A DNA stretch of 64,000 bases, taken from NCBI RefSeq assembly GCF_014647895.1, contig NZ_BMQB01000005.1:248001-312000 (forward strand). The letters run 5' to 3'. This document shows, one piece after another, positions 35,190-43,110 of the stretch. The stretch is from Pilimelia anulata. GTDB taxonomy: Bacteria > Actinomycetota > Actinomycetes > Mycobacteriales > Micromonosporaceae. Position 1 is the first letter of the stretch. Each line of letters opens with the position of its first letter. The translations under genes were made by a program, and so were the position numbers. The notes below the pieces were generated by a model that saw nothing but the letters and a program-made list of their open reading frames with translations, was not told the origin of the DNA and searched no databases.

Positions 35190-35867
35190 TCAGGTCGCGC
35201 GGCCGTACAGGCGGGCGACGTCGGGCGAGTCGAGCCAGCCGCTGTACGTCGGCCCCTGCGGCCAGCCCGCCGGGGAGTCCTGCCACTCCTCCCGCCGCCC
35301 GTACGGCAGCACGTCGACCAGCGGGAACGTGAAGGTGAGCTGCTCGACGCCGCGCCCGCTCGTGTGCCAGGTGCGGTAGACGGTCCCGCCGTCGCGCAGG
35401 AAGACGTTCATCCCGAACCCGCCGCCGGGCGGCGCGTCGACGTCGGCCCCGAACGGGCTGTCGGCGGTGGAGTACCAGGTCATCGTGTTGCCGACGCGTG
35501 CGGCGTAGGCGAGGGCCTCGTCGATCGGGCCCGGCGTGACGATCACGAACCGGGCGTCGTAGTTGTCGAGGAAGTCCAGCCGGGTGTACGACGAGGTGAG
35601 GCTGGTGCAGCCGCCGCACTGCCACTCGGCGCCCGGGTGCCACATGTGGTTGTAGACGATCAACTGGGACCGGCCGGCGAAGATGTCGACGAGCCGGACC
35701 GGCCCCTCGGCGCCGACCAGGGTGTAATCGGGCATCCGCACCATCGGGAGCTTTCGGCGCTGGGCGGCGATCGCGTCGAGTTCCCGGGTGGCCGCCTTCT
35801 CCCGGGCGCGCAGCTCGTCGAGCGCCTCGCGCCAGGCGGACTCGTCGACAACGGGCGGCAGGGCCAT
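35190..35867 (-). CDS. DUF899 thioredoxin-fold protein
   Basis: 225 residues. DUF899 members are cytoplasmic thioredoxin-like proteins. Signature parts: ELDAIAAQRRKLPMVRM, the strand RLVDIFAGRSQLIVYNHMW, WQCGGCTSLTSSY with the CGGC pair in place of the thioredoxin CxxC, and TWYSTADSPFGADVDAPPGG. A TFTFPLVDVLPYGR C-terminus matches the family. Of three clustered ATGs (35876, 35873, 35867) the last has the best spacing (9 nt) from AAGGAG. The function is unknown, perhaps a redox or detoxification role. It lies 79 nt beyond the second LysR gene and may share that operon. Confidence 0.85.
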   Translation of the reverse strand: MALPPVVDESAWREALDELRAREKAATRELDAIAAQRRKLPMVRMPDYTLVGAEGPVRLVDIFAGRSQLIVYNHMWHPGAEWQCGGCTSLTSSYTRLDFLDNYDARFVIVTPGPIDEALAYAARVGNTMTWYSTADSPFGADVDAPPGGGFGMNVFLRDGGTVYRTWHTSGRGVEQLTFTFPLVDVLPYGRREEWQDSPAGWPQGPTYSGWLDSPDVARLYGRAT

Positions 35868-35946
35868 GGTCATCATCTCCTTCGGTCGGCTCCGCTACGG
35901 GTACCCGGGAATCCGCCCCGGTCACACCCGGCGCGCCGACGACGCC

Positions 35947-36885
35947 CTAGCCCGCGGCCGGCCGGATGCCGTGCTCCGCGACGACGAACTCGGAGTGCAT
36001 GGCCCGGACCGACGCCAGCAACTGCTCGCCCAGCTCGTCGCCGAGCGGCCCGTCCGGCCGCCAGGCGAGCACCAGCACGGCGTTCAGCGGGGTGTCCCGC
36101 AGCGCCACGTGCGCCATCCTGGCCTCCTTCCGGACGTTCGGCCAGTACGTGAAGGTGATCGCGCCGAGCGCGTGGCCGAGCGCCACCACCGCCGGCCCGC
36201 TGTTCGCGGAGCTGACCCGCGGCCGGATCCCGGCCGCCGTGCACGCCGTGTGGAAGTGGCCGGTCAGCGGCTGCGACTCGGGGAAGGCGAGGACGACGTG
36301 CTCGTCGTTGAGGTCGGTGAGTTCGACGGCGGGGCGCTCGGCGAGCGGGTGGGTGTCCGGCAGGCACAGGTACGGGTCCTGGACGGCGATCCGCTCGTGC
36401 CGGACCGGCTCCGGCGGCTCCGGGTCCAGCTCCGGGAAGTGGCGGAACATCGCGACGTCGATCTCGCCGTTGCCGAGAAGCTGGACGAGCCGCGGCCCGG
36501 ACTCGTCCACCAGCAGGGACATGGGCGCGATGCCGAGGTCCTCCGCGCAGCGGACGAACGGCGTCAGCGTCGGCGCCGGCGCCGCGCCCAGCCGGACCGA
36601 CAGCTTGCCGTTGTCGGTGGCCAGGCAGCGGCGGACGTCGGTGAACATGCGGTTCACCGCGGGCAGCACCGTGTCGGCGTGTTCGAGCAGGATCGCGCCC
36701 GCGGTGGTCAGCGTGATGCCGGACGGCTGGCGGTGCAGCACCGGCAGGCCGACGGCGCGCTCCAGGCGCTGTACGGCCCGGCTGACGCCGCTCTGGCTCA
36801 TGCCGAGCTTCTCGGCCGCGCTGTTGATGGTGCCCGTCTCGGCGACCATCTGCAGGATGCGGAGCTGCTGCGGTTCGATGTCCAT
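35947..36885 (-). CDS. LysR-family transcriptional regulator 2
   Basis: 312 residues. The winged helix at residues 1-60 has LRILQMVAETGTINSAAEKL and the HTH MSQSGVSRAVQRLERAVGLP; the substrate-binding domain follows, with VRLGAAPAPTLTPFVRC and a sequence ending HSEFVVAEHG. The ATG lies only 2 nt after the stop of LysR 1, so the two are translationally coupled. Two LysR proteins from one transcript is unusual and suggests either a hetero-oligomer or two signals controlling the same target. No inducible pathway gene adjoins except DUF899 downstream and the S8/CDPS block upstream. Confidence 0.88.
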   Translation of the reverse strand: MDIEPQQLRILQMVAETGTINSAAEKLGMSQSGVSRAVQRLERAVGLPVLHRQPSGITLTTAGAILLEHADTVLPAVNRMFTDVRRCLATDNGKLSVRLGAAPAPTLTPFVRCAEDLGIAPMSLLVDESGPRLVQLLGNGEIDVAMFRHFPELDPEPPEPVRHERIAVQDPYLCLPDTHPLAERPAVELTDLNDEHVVLAFPESQPLTGHFHTACTAAGIRPRVSSANSGPAVVALGHALGAITFTYWPNVRKEARMAHVALRDTPLNAVLVLAWRPDGPLGDELGEQLLASVRAMHSEFVVAEHGIRPAAG

Positions 36886-36887
36886 CG

Positions 36888-37802
36888 CTACACCCGCAGG
36901 CCCGCGTCGATCCGCGCCCGGTGGGCGTCGGCGACCGCGCGGGCGAAGTGCGGGACCTGCTGGGCCCAGAAGCCGTCCGGGCGGTACATCAGGGAGTGCC
37001 GGGACACCCAGGGCAGCCCGGCGATCGGGCGGCGGGTGGTGCCCGCGGTGGACGGCCCCCACCCCTGGGTGAGCGCCACGCTGCCGTCGAGCCGGACGAC
37101 CTCCTCGTGCGGCCCGTACGCCGGCAGGTGGTGGACGATCTCCGGGGTGAAGCCGAACGGGCGGCAGACCCGGTGCAGGAACGCGATGCAGCTGTCCGAT
37201 CCGGAGATCGCGATCCACCGCTCGTCGCGCAGCTCCGGCACGGTGACGGCGGACCGCCGGGCGAGCGGGTGGTCGCCGCTGAGCATGATGTGCGGGCACT
37301 CGTCGAGGACATGCTGGACGGACAGGCCGCTCGGCCGGGGGCAGGGCATGCCGGTCAGCTCGTGCACCAGGGCCACGTCGATCTCGCCGGTGACGAGCTG
37401 GTTGGTCACCTGCCGCAGCGAGTCGCCGACCGTCACCTCGATGGCGGTGTCGGGGAAGCGGCGGCGCAGCTCGTCCAGCAGCAGGTCGGCGAGGCAGCTC
37501 GCCGTCCAGCCGAGCCGGATCGTGCCGGCCTGCCGGTCGCGGTGCCGGGCGATGTCGTCGTGGATGGCGGCGCAGTCGTCCAGGATCTCGGCGGCGTGCT
37601 GGAGGACGACGCGGCCGAGCGCGGTCGGCCGGACGCCACAGTGGTGCCGGTCGAACAGCGGGCCGCCGAACAGGTCCTCCAGGCGCCGCAGCTGCCGGCT
37701 CAGCGCGGGCTGGGGCAGATTGAGCTGTTCGGCGGCCCGGTTGAGACTGCCGGCCGCGGCGACGGCCCGCAGGGTTCTGAGGTGATGCAGTTCGAGCTGC
37801 AT
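36888..37802 (-). CDS. LysR-family transcriptional regulator 1
   Basis: 304 residues. HTH: LRTLRAVAAAGSLNRAAEQL then NLPQPALSRQLRRLEDLFG, a typical LysR N-terminus. The effector domain begins TIRLGWTASCLADLLLDEL. An unusual feature is the cysteine pair in GSDSCIAFLHRVCRPFG within the effector lobe. The stop TAG is followed 2 nt later by the LysR 2 start. The leader carries an inverted repeat and two hairpins (separate entry), consistent with autoregulation. Confidence 0.88.
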   Translation of the reverse strand: MQLELHHLRTLRAVAAAGSLNRAAEQLNLPQPALSRQLRRLEDLFGGPLFDRHHCGVRPTALGRVVLQHAAEILDDCAAIHDDIARHRDRQAGTIRLGWTASCLADLLLDELRRRFPDTAIEVTVGDSLRQVTNQLVTGEIDVALVHELTGMPCPRPSGLSVQHVLDECPHIMLSGDHPLARRSAVTVPELRDERWIAISGSDSCIAFLHRVCRPFGFTPEIVHHLPAYGPHEEVVRLDGSVALTQGWGPSTAGTTRRPIAGLPWVSRHSLMYRPDGFWAQQVPHFARAVADAHRARIDAGLRV

Positions 37803-37855
37803 GATGCCTCCGAGGGGTGGGACGGGGGCAGGAGAGCGGCGCGATGGGTGATGTG

Positions 37856-37962
37856 GGGCCCGCTGCGCGTTGGGGACGCGCTGCGGGCCCGGCCCGGGGC
37901 TCGCTCCAGCCCCGGGCCGCCGCTCGGGCGCGAATAGTGTGCCACAGATTACCGCTCGGTAA
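37856..37962 (-). promoter_or_regulatory. LysR leader: operator-like inverted repeat and two hairpins
   Basis: On the minus strand, TTACCG-AG-CGGTAA (37949-37962) is a perfect inverted repeat, followed by CACTAT at about 37935-37940 that could serve as a -10. Downstream come two stable hairpins: 37891-37901 with 37908-37918 (11 bp), and 37856-37870 with 37876-37890 (15 bp, one T-T mismatch, 5-nt loop). They lie between the S8 protease stop and the LysR 1 start, so they may end S8 transcription, attenuate lysR, or both. Confidence 0.5.
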
Positions 37963-37991
37963 CGGTGCCGGCGGCGGACCGGCAAGCCCGG

Positions 37992-39197
37992 TCAGCCGGT
38001 CTGCAGCAGCAGGTTGGGCGAGTCCGGGCCCGGGTCCTGCACCCTGTCCTTCGCGGCCGTACCGCGCATGACCTTGTCCAGCTCCTCGGGGGTCATCGCC
38101 GGGTGGGCGGAGAGGTGCATCGCGGCCACGCCCGCGGCGTGCGCGGCCGCCATCGACGTGCCGCCCGCCTTGGTGTAGGCCACGTCGCTGGTCGCGCTGG
38201 CGGTCGGGATGTCGTCGCCGGGCGCGAACAGGTGGACGCAGGTACCGAAGTTCGCGCTGGTCAGACGCCGGTCGGACCGGTCGATCGCGGACACGGTCAT
38301 CGCCGTGGTCTGCCGACCCGGCGTGGTGTAGCAGCTGTCCACAGTGTCGTTGCCGGCCGCCGCCGTGTAGGCCAGGCCCTTCGTCGTCATGTCGTACAGG
38401 GCCAGGTCGATCACGGACTGGGCCGGGCCGGAGAAGCTGAGGTTGAGCAGCGCGGGGCGCTGCGCGTGCGCGCTCACCCAGTCCACGGCGGCGAGGATCT
38501 GCTCGCCGGTGCCGGTGCCATCGCAGCCGAGCGCGCGGACCGATTCGATGTGCACATTTTTGGCGGCGCCGGTGAACCGGCCGCCGATCGTCCCGGCCAC
38601 CCGGGTGCCGTGCCCGTTGCAGTCCTCGCCGCTGCGGCCGGGCCCGCCGGCCGGGTCGAGCGCGTCGAACGCGGCGCGCGCCCGCCCGCCGAACTCCAGG
38701 TGGCTGGTCCGGATGCCGGTGTCCAGGACGTAGACGCGCACGTTCGCGCCCTTGTTCGGGTACCGGTACACGCGGTCCAGCGGCAGCGCGGGCTGGTCGA
38801 TGCGGTCGAGGCCCCACGCCGGGAGGCGCTGCGCCCCGGCGACCCGGAACGTCTTGTCCGGGGTGACGGACTCGATCCGGCTGTCGGAGAGGTACTCGAC
38901 GTACTGCTCGGTCGTGAGGGAGGCGGAGAACCCCTGCATGGAGGAGTGGTAGATGCGCCGCAGCTCGCCGCCGTACGCCGCGATCATCTCCTTGGCGGTG
39001 GCGGTGACCCGGCCGGGGTCGGCCGGGATGTCGCGCAGCCCGACGATGTAGACCTTGGTGTCCGCCCGGTAGACCTTGGTGTCCGCCTGCTGGGCGGCGG
39101 GGCGTTCCGCCGACGCGGCCGCGATGCCGGCCGGGGCGAGCGGGAGGGCAACCGAGACGGCGAGGAGCGCGGCCGTTCTCCAGTGCTTCGTGTGCAT
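37992..39197 (-). CDS. Secreted S8 subtilisin-like protease
   Basis: 401 residues. The signal peptide is MHTKHWRTAALLAVSVALPL with cleavage near APAGIAAASA. An I9-type propeptide (about 45-115) contains EMIAAYGGELRRIYHSSMQG and is expected to be removed. The catalytic triad is D159 (VYVLDTG), H196 (NGHGTRVAG) and S348 (GGTSMAAAHAAG), with oxyanion N283 in AAAGND. Cysteines in EDCNGHGT, ALGCDG, SCYTT and FGTCVH match proteinase-K-type disulfides. The family hydrolyses extracellular protein. It is last in the minus-strand CDPS cluster but separated by a strong hairpin from the thioredoxin gene. Confidence 0.93.
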   Translation of the reverse strand: MHTKHWRTAALLAVSVALPLAPAGIAAASAERPAAQQADTKVYRADTKVYIVGLRDIPADPGRVTATAKEMIAAYGGELRRIYHSSMQGFSASLTTEQYVEYLSDSRIESVTPDKTFRVAGAQRLPAWGLDRIDQPALPLDRVYRYPNKGANVRVYVLDTGIRTSHLEFGGRARAAFDALDPAGGPGRSGEDCNGHGTRVAGTIGGRFTGAAKNVHIESVRALGCDGTGTGEQILAAVDWVSAHAQRPALLNLSFSGPAQSVIDLALYDMTTKGLAYTAAAGNDTVDSCYTTPGRQTTAMTVSAIDRSDRRLTSANFGTCVHLFAPGDDIPTASATSDVAYTKAGGTSMAAAHAAGVAAMHLSAHPAMTPEELDKVMRGTAAKDRVQDPGPDSPNLLLQTG

Positions 39198-39273
39198 GAC
39201 TTCCTTCCGGAGCGGGGGGAGGTGCCGGGGCCCGTCGAGCGGTCGAACCCCGGCACGCGGATCGGGGGACGTG

Positions 39274-39321
39274 CGGAACGGGTCACCCGACGCCGGCGCA
39301 GTCGCCGGGTGACCCGTTCCG
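39274..39321 (-). terminator. Hairpin between the secreted thioredoxin and S8 genes
   Basis: Perfect 16-bp inverted repeat: CGGAACGGGTCACCCG at 39274-39289 with 39306-39321, and a 16-nt loop. It lies 25 nt after the thioredoxin stop and probably separates it from the S8 gene. Confidence 0.85.
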
Positions 39322-39345
39322 GTCCTCTCGGTGGTGCGGGGGTGA

Positions 39346-39813
39346 TCAGCGCGTCGCGGGGTACTTGTTGACGACGTTGGTCAGCCAGGTGCGCAGGGTC
39401 TCGGCCGAGTCGAAGCCGACGGAGCGGCTGCCGTACTCCTTGCCCTTGCCGACGCTGACCAGCGCCGGGATGCCGCGGACGCTGTACTTGCGGCTGATGT
39501 CCTTGTTCTTGTCGACATCGACCACGCCCAGGATCCAGGCGCCCTTGTCCTGCTCGTTGAACTTCTTCAGGTGCGGCTTCTGCACCTGACACCAGTGGCA
39601 CCAGGTGGCGGTGAAGTCCAGCACGACGGGCTTGGTGTTGGACATGGCCATGACCTGCTCGTAGTTCGCCGCCGAGATCTCGATGATCGTCTCTTCGGCA
39701 ACCGGGGCGGACGCGACGGTACCGGTGGCGGCCATGGCGGCGGCGGGGGTCGCCACCGCGAACGCGCCGGCCAGGGACAGCGTGCCCGCGAGCAGTGCGA
39801 TCGTGCGCTTCAT
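39346..39813 (-). CDS. Secreted thioredoxin-like protein (CHWC active site)
   Basis: 155 residues. Signal peptide MKRTIALLAGTLSLAGAFAV with cleavage around ATPAAAMAA. The thioredoxin fold follows: KPVVLDFTATWCHWCQVQKP with active-site C72-H73-W74-C75, then DVDKNKDISRKYSVRGIPAL including the cis-proline. CHWC differs from the CGPC of thioredoxin and suggests a thiol oxidant/isomerase or specialised reductant. It acts outside the membrane. Upstream, 45 nt away, is a rhodanese gene. The start ATG has AGGAAG upstream. Confidence 0.9.
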   Translation of the reverse strand: MKRTIALLAGTLSLAGAFAVATPAAAMAATGTVASAPVAEETIIEISAANYEQVMAMSNTKPVVLDFTATWCHWCQVQKPHLKKFNEQDKGAWILGVVDVDKNKDISRKYSVRGIPALVSVGKGKEYGSRSVGFDSAETLRTWLTNVVNKYPATR

Positions 39814-39858
39814 CGTGTTACTTCCTTCCGTTGGGCGGGTTATCGGGGGTGGGGCGGG

Positions 39859-40224
39859 TTATCCGGGCGTGACCGCCACGGACGATTCGGTGGGCAGGCC
39901 GGCGGCCGCCCAGTCCTCGATGCCCTCGCGGTACTTGCGAACGTGGAGGTAGCCGAGCTTGAGCAGCCGCTCGCCCACCAGGCCGCTGTTGCGGCAGGGG
40001 ATGTTCGCGCAGTACACGACGACCGGGACGGTCTTGTCCGGGAGCACGGTGGGTGCGTACTCGTCGGTGAACTCGGCGGCCCGCTCGTACGGGAATCCGG
40101 GGATGTTGCGGGCGCCGGGGATGTGCTCCTGCTCGTAGTAGGAGACGGGCATCGTGTCGACCACGACGACCGTGCCGGCGTCGATCTCGGCGGCGAGTTC
40201 GTCTCGCGTGATCAGGGGCAGCAC
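39859..40224 (-). CDS. Rhodanese-domain sulfurtransferase
   Basis: 121 residues, one rhodanese domain without a signal peptide. ELAAEIDAGTVVVVDTMPVS opens the domain, EQEHIPGARNIPGF is the conserved HIPGA region, and the active-site loop is YCANIPCRNSG with the catalytic C72; a second cysteine C77 follows. Rhodaneses transfer a sulfane sulfur from persulfide to an acceptor. The GTG at 40224 has AAAGGA upstream, and the permease stop TGA lies one base before, so it is co-translated with the permease. Its position in an operon with a CDPS and beside a secreted thioredoxin suggests a sulfur-transfer step, which is inference. Confidence 0.87.
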   Translation of the reverse strand: MLPLITRDELAAEIDAGTVVVVDTMPVSYYEQEHIPGARNIPGFPYERAAEFTDEYAPTVLPDKTVPVVVYCANIPCRNSGLVGERLLKLGYLHVRKYREGIEDWAAAGLPTESSVAVTPG

Positions 40225-40225
40225 G

Positions 40226-41578
40226 TCAGGGTCCTTTCGTGGGGGTGGCGGGGACGGGGGTGGCCGGCGGTGCGGCGCGGCCGGCACGCGCCGCGCCGAT
40301 CCGGCCGAGGACGATGTGCACGACGAACGCGACCACGACCGAGGTGATGGCGGCGCTGCCCAGCCCGGCGACGGCGGCGGCGGTGCCGGCGAACCAGCTC
40401 ACGAGGGCGCGGGGCGCCCAGTCCGGCGGGTCGTGCGGGAGCGTGCCGGCGCGGCGGGCCACGTCGAGCGCGGGCCGGTACGTCCGGACGATGAAGTACT
40501 CGGCGATGATGATCCCGGCGACCGGCGGCGCGAGCATGCTGACCGCGGTGAGGAAGCCGGCGAAGGCGTGCACGATGCCGATCGCGGAGAGCAGCGTGCC
40601 GAGCACGCCGAGCGCGATCGTGACCGGGACGCGGCCGACCCGCCGCCCGGTGAGCACGTTGATCGAGTTGACCAGGCCGAGCGAGGACGAGTACAGGTTC
40701 CAGTCGTTGATCTTCAGGATCGCGGTGGCCAGCACCAGCGTGCCGAGCAGCCCGGACGACGAGGTGACGATGCCGACCACGTCGTTGGTGCGGGCGGCGT
40801 GGGCGAGCAGCACGCCGATCAGTCCGATCACGAACTCGCCGAGCGTCACCGAGATGACCGTCTGCTTGACGACGTCGGCCGGCCGGCGGTTGAACCGGGT
40901 CATGTCGGGCGTCATGATCGCGCCGAGGATGAACGCGCCGGAGACCAGCGTGATGCCGGCGCCGAGCGACAGGGTCGGGCCGGGCGGCGGCGAGGCGATC
41001 AGGTCGCCGAGCGAGTGGCTGCGCAGCGCGTCCACGATGGAGACCAGCGCCAGCGCCAGGAACGCGGGGACGGTCAGGTAGCCGACCCAGGCCATCGTGC
41101 GGAAGCCGTACGTGGTGATCGCGGTGATGGCGACGCCGCCGATCACGGCCCAGAGCCACTCCGAGGACCAGCCGGTCAGGTCGTGCATGCCCTGCGCGAA
41201 CACGCCGTTCTGCACGCCGAACCAGCCGGCCAGACTGATCGCGACGAGCATCCCGACGAGCGCGGAGCCGCGCCGGCCGAACCCGGCCCAGCGGGCGAGC
41301 ACCGAGGTGGACAGCCCCTCCCGGACGCCGGCGATGCCGAGCAGGATCGTGATGATCTCCAGCAGCGCGGAGCCGATGGTGATGGCGAGGACGGCATCCC
41401 AGAACGTCATGCCGTACCCGAGGATGGCACCGACCATGAACTGCTGGAAGGAGGAGACCTGGCCGAAGCGCTGGACGGCGACGGAGATCCACGAGCGGCG
41501 CGCGGACTGCGGTACGGGGACGAGCGAGTAGTCGTCGTGCCCGACGTTGGCGGTGAGAGTGTCAGCGTGGTTGGTCAT
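40226..41578 (-). CDS. NCS1-type cytosine/purine permease-like transporter
   Basis: 450 residues with about 12 membrane helices. Family parts: FQQFMVGAILGYGMTFWDAV and ALLEIITILLGIAGVREGLS near the N-terminus, then SLAGWFGVQNGVFAQGMHDL, and FNRRPADVVKQTVI in the middle. Members import nucleobases or allantoin with sodium or protons. The ATG at 41578 lies 8 nt after the CDPS stop. It may export or import the diketopiperazine, or supply a base for modification; in known purine-decorated cyclodipeptides a nucleobase is attached by a P450, but no P450 is present here. A conventional cytosine permease role is also possible. Confidence 0.85.
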   Translation of the reverse strand: MTNHADTLTANVGHDDYSLVPVPQSARRSWISVAVQRFGQVSSFQQFMVGAILGYGMTFWDAVLAITIGSALLEIITILLGIAGVREGLSTSVLARWAGFGRRGSALVGMLVAISLAGWFGVQNGVFAQGMHDLTGWSSEWLWAVIGGVAITAITTYGFRTMAWVGYLTVPAFLALALVSIVDALRSHSLGDLIASPPPGPTLSLGAGITLVSGAFILGAIMTPDMTRFNRRPADVVKQTVISVTLGEFVIGLIGVLLAHAARTNDVVGIVTSSSGLLGTLVLATAILKINDWNLYSSSLGLVNSINVLTGRRVGRVPVTIALGVLGTLLSAIGIVHAFAGFLTAVSMLAPPVAGIIIAEYFIVRTYRPALDVARRAGTLPHDPPDWAPRALVSWFAGTAAAVAGLGSAAITSVVVAFVVHIVLGRIGAARAGRAAPPATPVPATPTKGP

Positions 41579-41586
41579 GACTGCCG

Positions 41587-42312
41587 CTAGCTCGCACTTC
41601 CGAGCAGGGACAGCTCGCGGTCGAGGCGCTCCGCCGGCGCGGGGTCCTGGACGATCAGGAAGCCCTGGCGGGGGCGCGGCGCCCACTCCAGCTCGCGGTC
41701 GAAGAACCGCTCCAGGAAGCGCACCCGCTGGTGGTAGGCGAACAGGGAGCTGTCCGCGCCGACGATGTAGCCCGAGCCGGCGAACAGCGGCAGCTCGGCG
41801 AGGAAGTAGCGCACACCCAGGCTGAGCTGCTCGGGCGCCGCGGGACGGTCGTCCGGCAGCTTGCCGCTGAGCACCCACCGGGTGGCGTCGATACACGCCT
41901 CGCGGAACTGCTCGCTCTTGTCGTACAGCTCGTTGACGTGGCGGTGCAGCTCGACGTAGCGCGCGTTGGCGTACAGGTCCGCCATGCCCAGCACGCGGCT
42001 CTCCGGGTCCGCCAGCGGCAGCGTGGCCAGCGCGGCGCGGATCTTGTTGTGGGTGTACCGGGCCTGCCGGTGCGCCTTCTGCCGGGCCCGGCTGGCCGGG
42101 TACCCGAGGGCCTCGAACGTGTACGTGGTGATCTCGTCCGGGACGAAGAAGTGGAAGCTCGCGAACCCGTCGTGCGCCCACCTGGCCAGGCTCGCCAGCC
42201 GTTCGGTACTGAAGTAACTGTTAAAGGGGCTGACCCCGATGCACACATGCTCGTTTTGCCGCAGCACCGTTGCGCATTCGCTGGACAGCGGCTCCATCAC
42301 ATAGACCGCCAT
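41587..42312 (-). CDS. Cyclodipeptide synthase (NYH-type, AlbC-like)
   Basis: 241 residues from ATG 42312, chosen because GGAGG sits 5 nt upstream (42324 would add 4 residues). CDPSs use two aminoacyl-tRNAs to make a cyclic dipeptide. The AlbC catalytic residues align at a constant offset of 9: S28 (AlbC S37), N31 (N40), Y169 (Y178), E173 (E182), Y193 and H194 (Y202, H203). This gives the NYH signature. The serine loop reads GVSPFNSYFS, so AlbC A38-G39 become Pro-Phe. RYTHNKIRAALATL supplies tRNA-binding basic residues. The product cannot be predicted. It is the first gene of a four- or five-gene minus-strand operon. Confidence 0.92.
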   Translation of the reverse strand: MAVYVMEPLSSECATVLRQNEHVCIGVSPFNSYFSTERLASLARWAHDGFASFHFFVPDEITTYTFEALGYPASRARQKAHRQARYTHNKIRAALATLPLADPESRVLGMADLYANARYVELHRHVNELYDKSEQFREACIDATRWVLSGKLPDDRPAAPEQLSLGVRYFLAELPLFAGSGYIVGADSSLFAYHQRVRFLERFFDRELEWAPRPRQGFLIVQDPAPAERLDRELSLLGSAS

Positions 42313-42383
42313 GACAGCCTCCATTCGTTATCACTGTTCGATAAGGAGTGTGGGTGGCGGTCCATCGGGCCGGTAATGCCAGC

Positions 42384-42395
42384 GGGGTATACCCC
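42384..42395. promoter_or_regulatory. Palindrome GGGGTATACCCC upstream of CDPS
   Basis: A perfect 12-bp palindrome 72 bp before the CDPS start. It could bind a dimeric repressor. The metal- or persulfide-sensing CsoR/CstR family binds related C/G runs, but usually in the opposite half-site order (ACCCC first), so that match is not made. Confidence 0.35.
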
Positions 42396-43039
42396 TCCTG
42401 CATAACCTCGGCACCCCGGACGCCGGCACCGATTCGCCTGCGCCGGAAAGCCCTCGTCAGCTCGGCGGGAGCACAATTCTGATCTTGTTGGGCGCGGCGG
42501 CGGGGGGTGACAGTTGCACAGTAAGCATTGACCTCGATCAATTAATTGGGTTGTTCGAGGGGGCTTGGCGCGGGGAACAGGAATTCAGGGCCGGCCGGGG
42601 CCGCCCGGAATCCGTTCGCGCTCTGTGCATTTCCTGCTACCCACCGTCGACCGGGACCCCGGTAAATGGCGGCGGCGCGCGGCCGGGGCTGCGGTCGACC
42701 CTCTCGCGGCGCGGGGGCGCCGGGGGTTCGGCGGCCGCCGCGGACGGGACCGGGTGCCGGCATCGGCTCGTGGGGTGGGCTGCTGCGGCCCGCTGATCGG
42801 AACGAACACCCGGCCCGGCCGGGTCGGCCGCTGCGGGGTGGGGGTCGGGTCAGCGGCGGCGGGCGGCGCGACGATCAGGGCGTACCCGCCGGTGCCGGGT
42901 GCGGGCCGCGCGGCGACACCTCGGGTCGCGGCCCGGGATCGGCGGCCGCGGCCCGGGCGATGGAACGGCCCTCCCCGGCCGCACCACCGCCCGGCCGCGG
43001 CCGCGCCGCCGACACGGCGGACCGGGGAAAGTCGCTGGT

Positions 43040-43073
43040 GACCGGTACCGCGACGGCCGTCGCGGTACCGGTC
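43040..43073. repeat. Perfect 34-bp palindrome
   Basis: GACCGGTACCGCGACGG at 43040-43056 is directly followed by its exact reverse complement to 43073, with no unpaired centre. It lies 38 bp after the stop of the minus-strand small membrane protein gene, so it probably acts as its terminator. Confidence 0.85.
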
Positions 43074-43110
43074 GGAACGCATCGGGGGCGGGTGGGCTCC
43101 CGCCCGCCGG

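Larger units (their letters stand above)
42313..43110. other. Large intergenic region upstream of the CDPS gene
   Basis: About 800 bp without a supported gene. The part at 42480-42560 is AT-rich and includes, on the minus strand, a TTAATT-N16-TACTGT promoter-like pair that could drive the CDPS operon. A 12-bp palindrome GGGGTATACCCC lies at 42384-42395, and a 34-bp perfect palindrome at 43040-43073. The middle (42570-43030) is extremely GC-rich with no visible codon structure. Confidence 0.55.

Noticed and set aside
35947..38817. A single 950-codon minus-strand frame spanning the LysR 2 gene and upstream genes
   Set aside because: Only its last 312 codons are LysR-like; the rest is antisense-free but out of frame with LysR 1 and S8, which are real genes in other frames. 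LysR 2 has its own ATG 2 nt after LysR 1.
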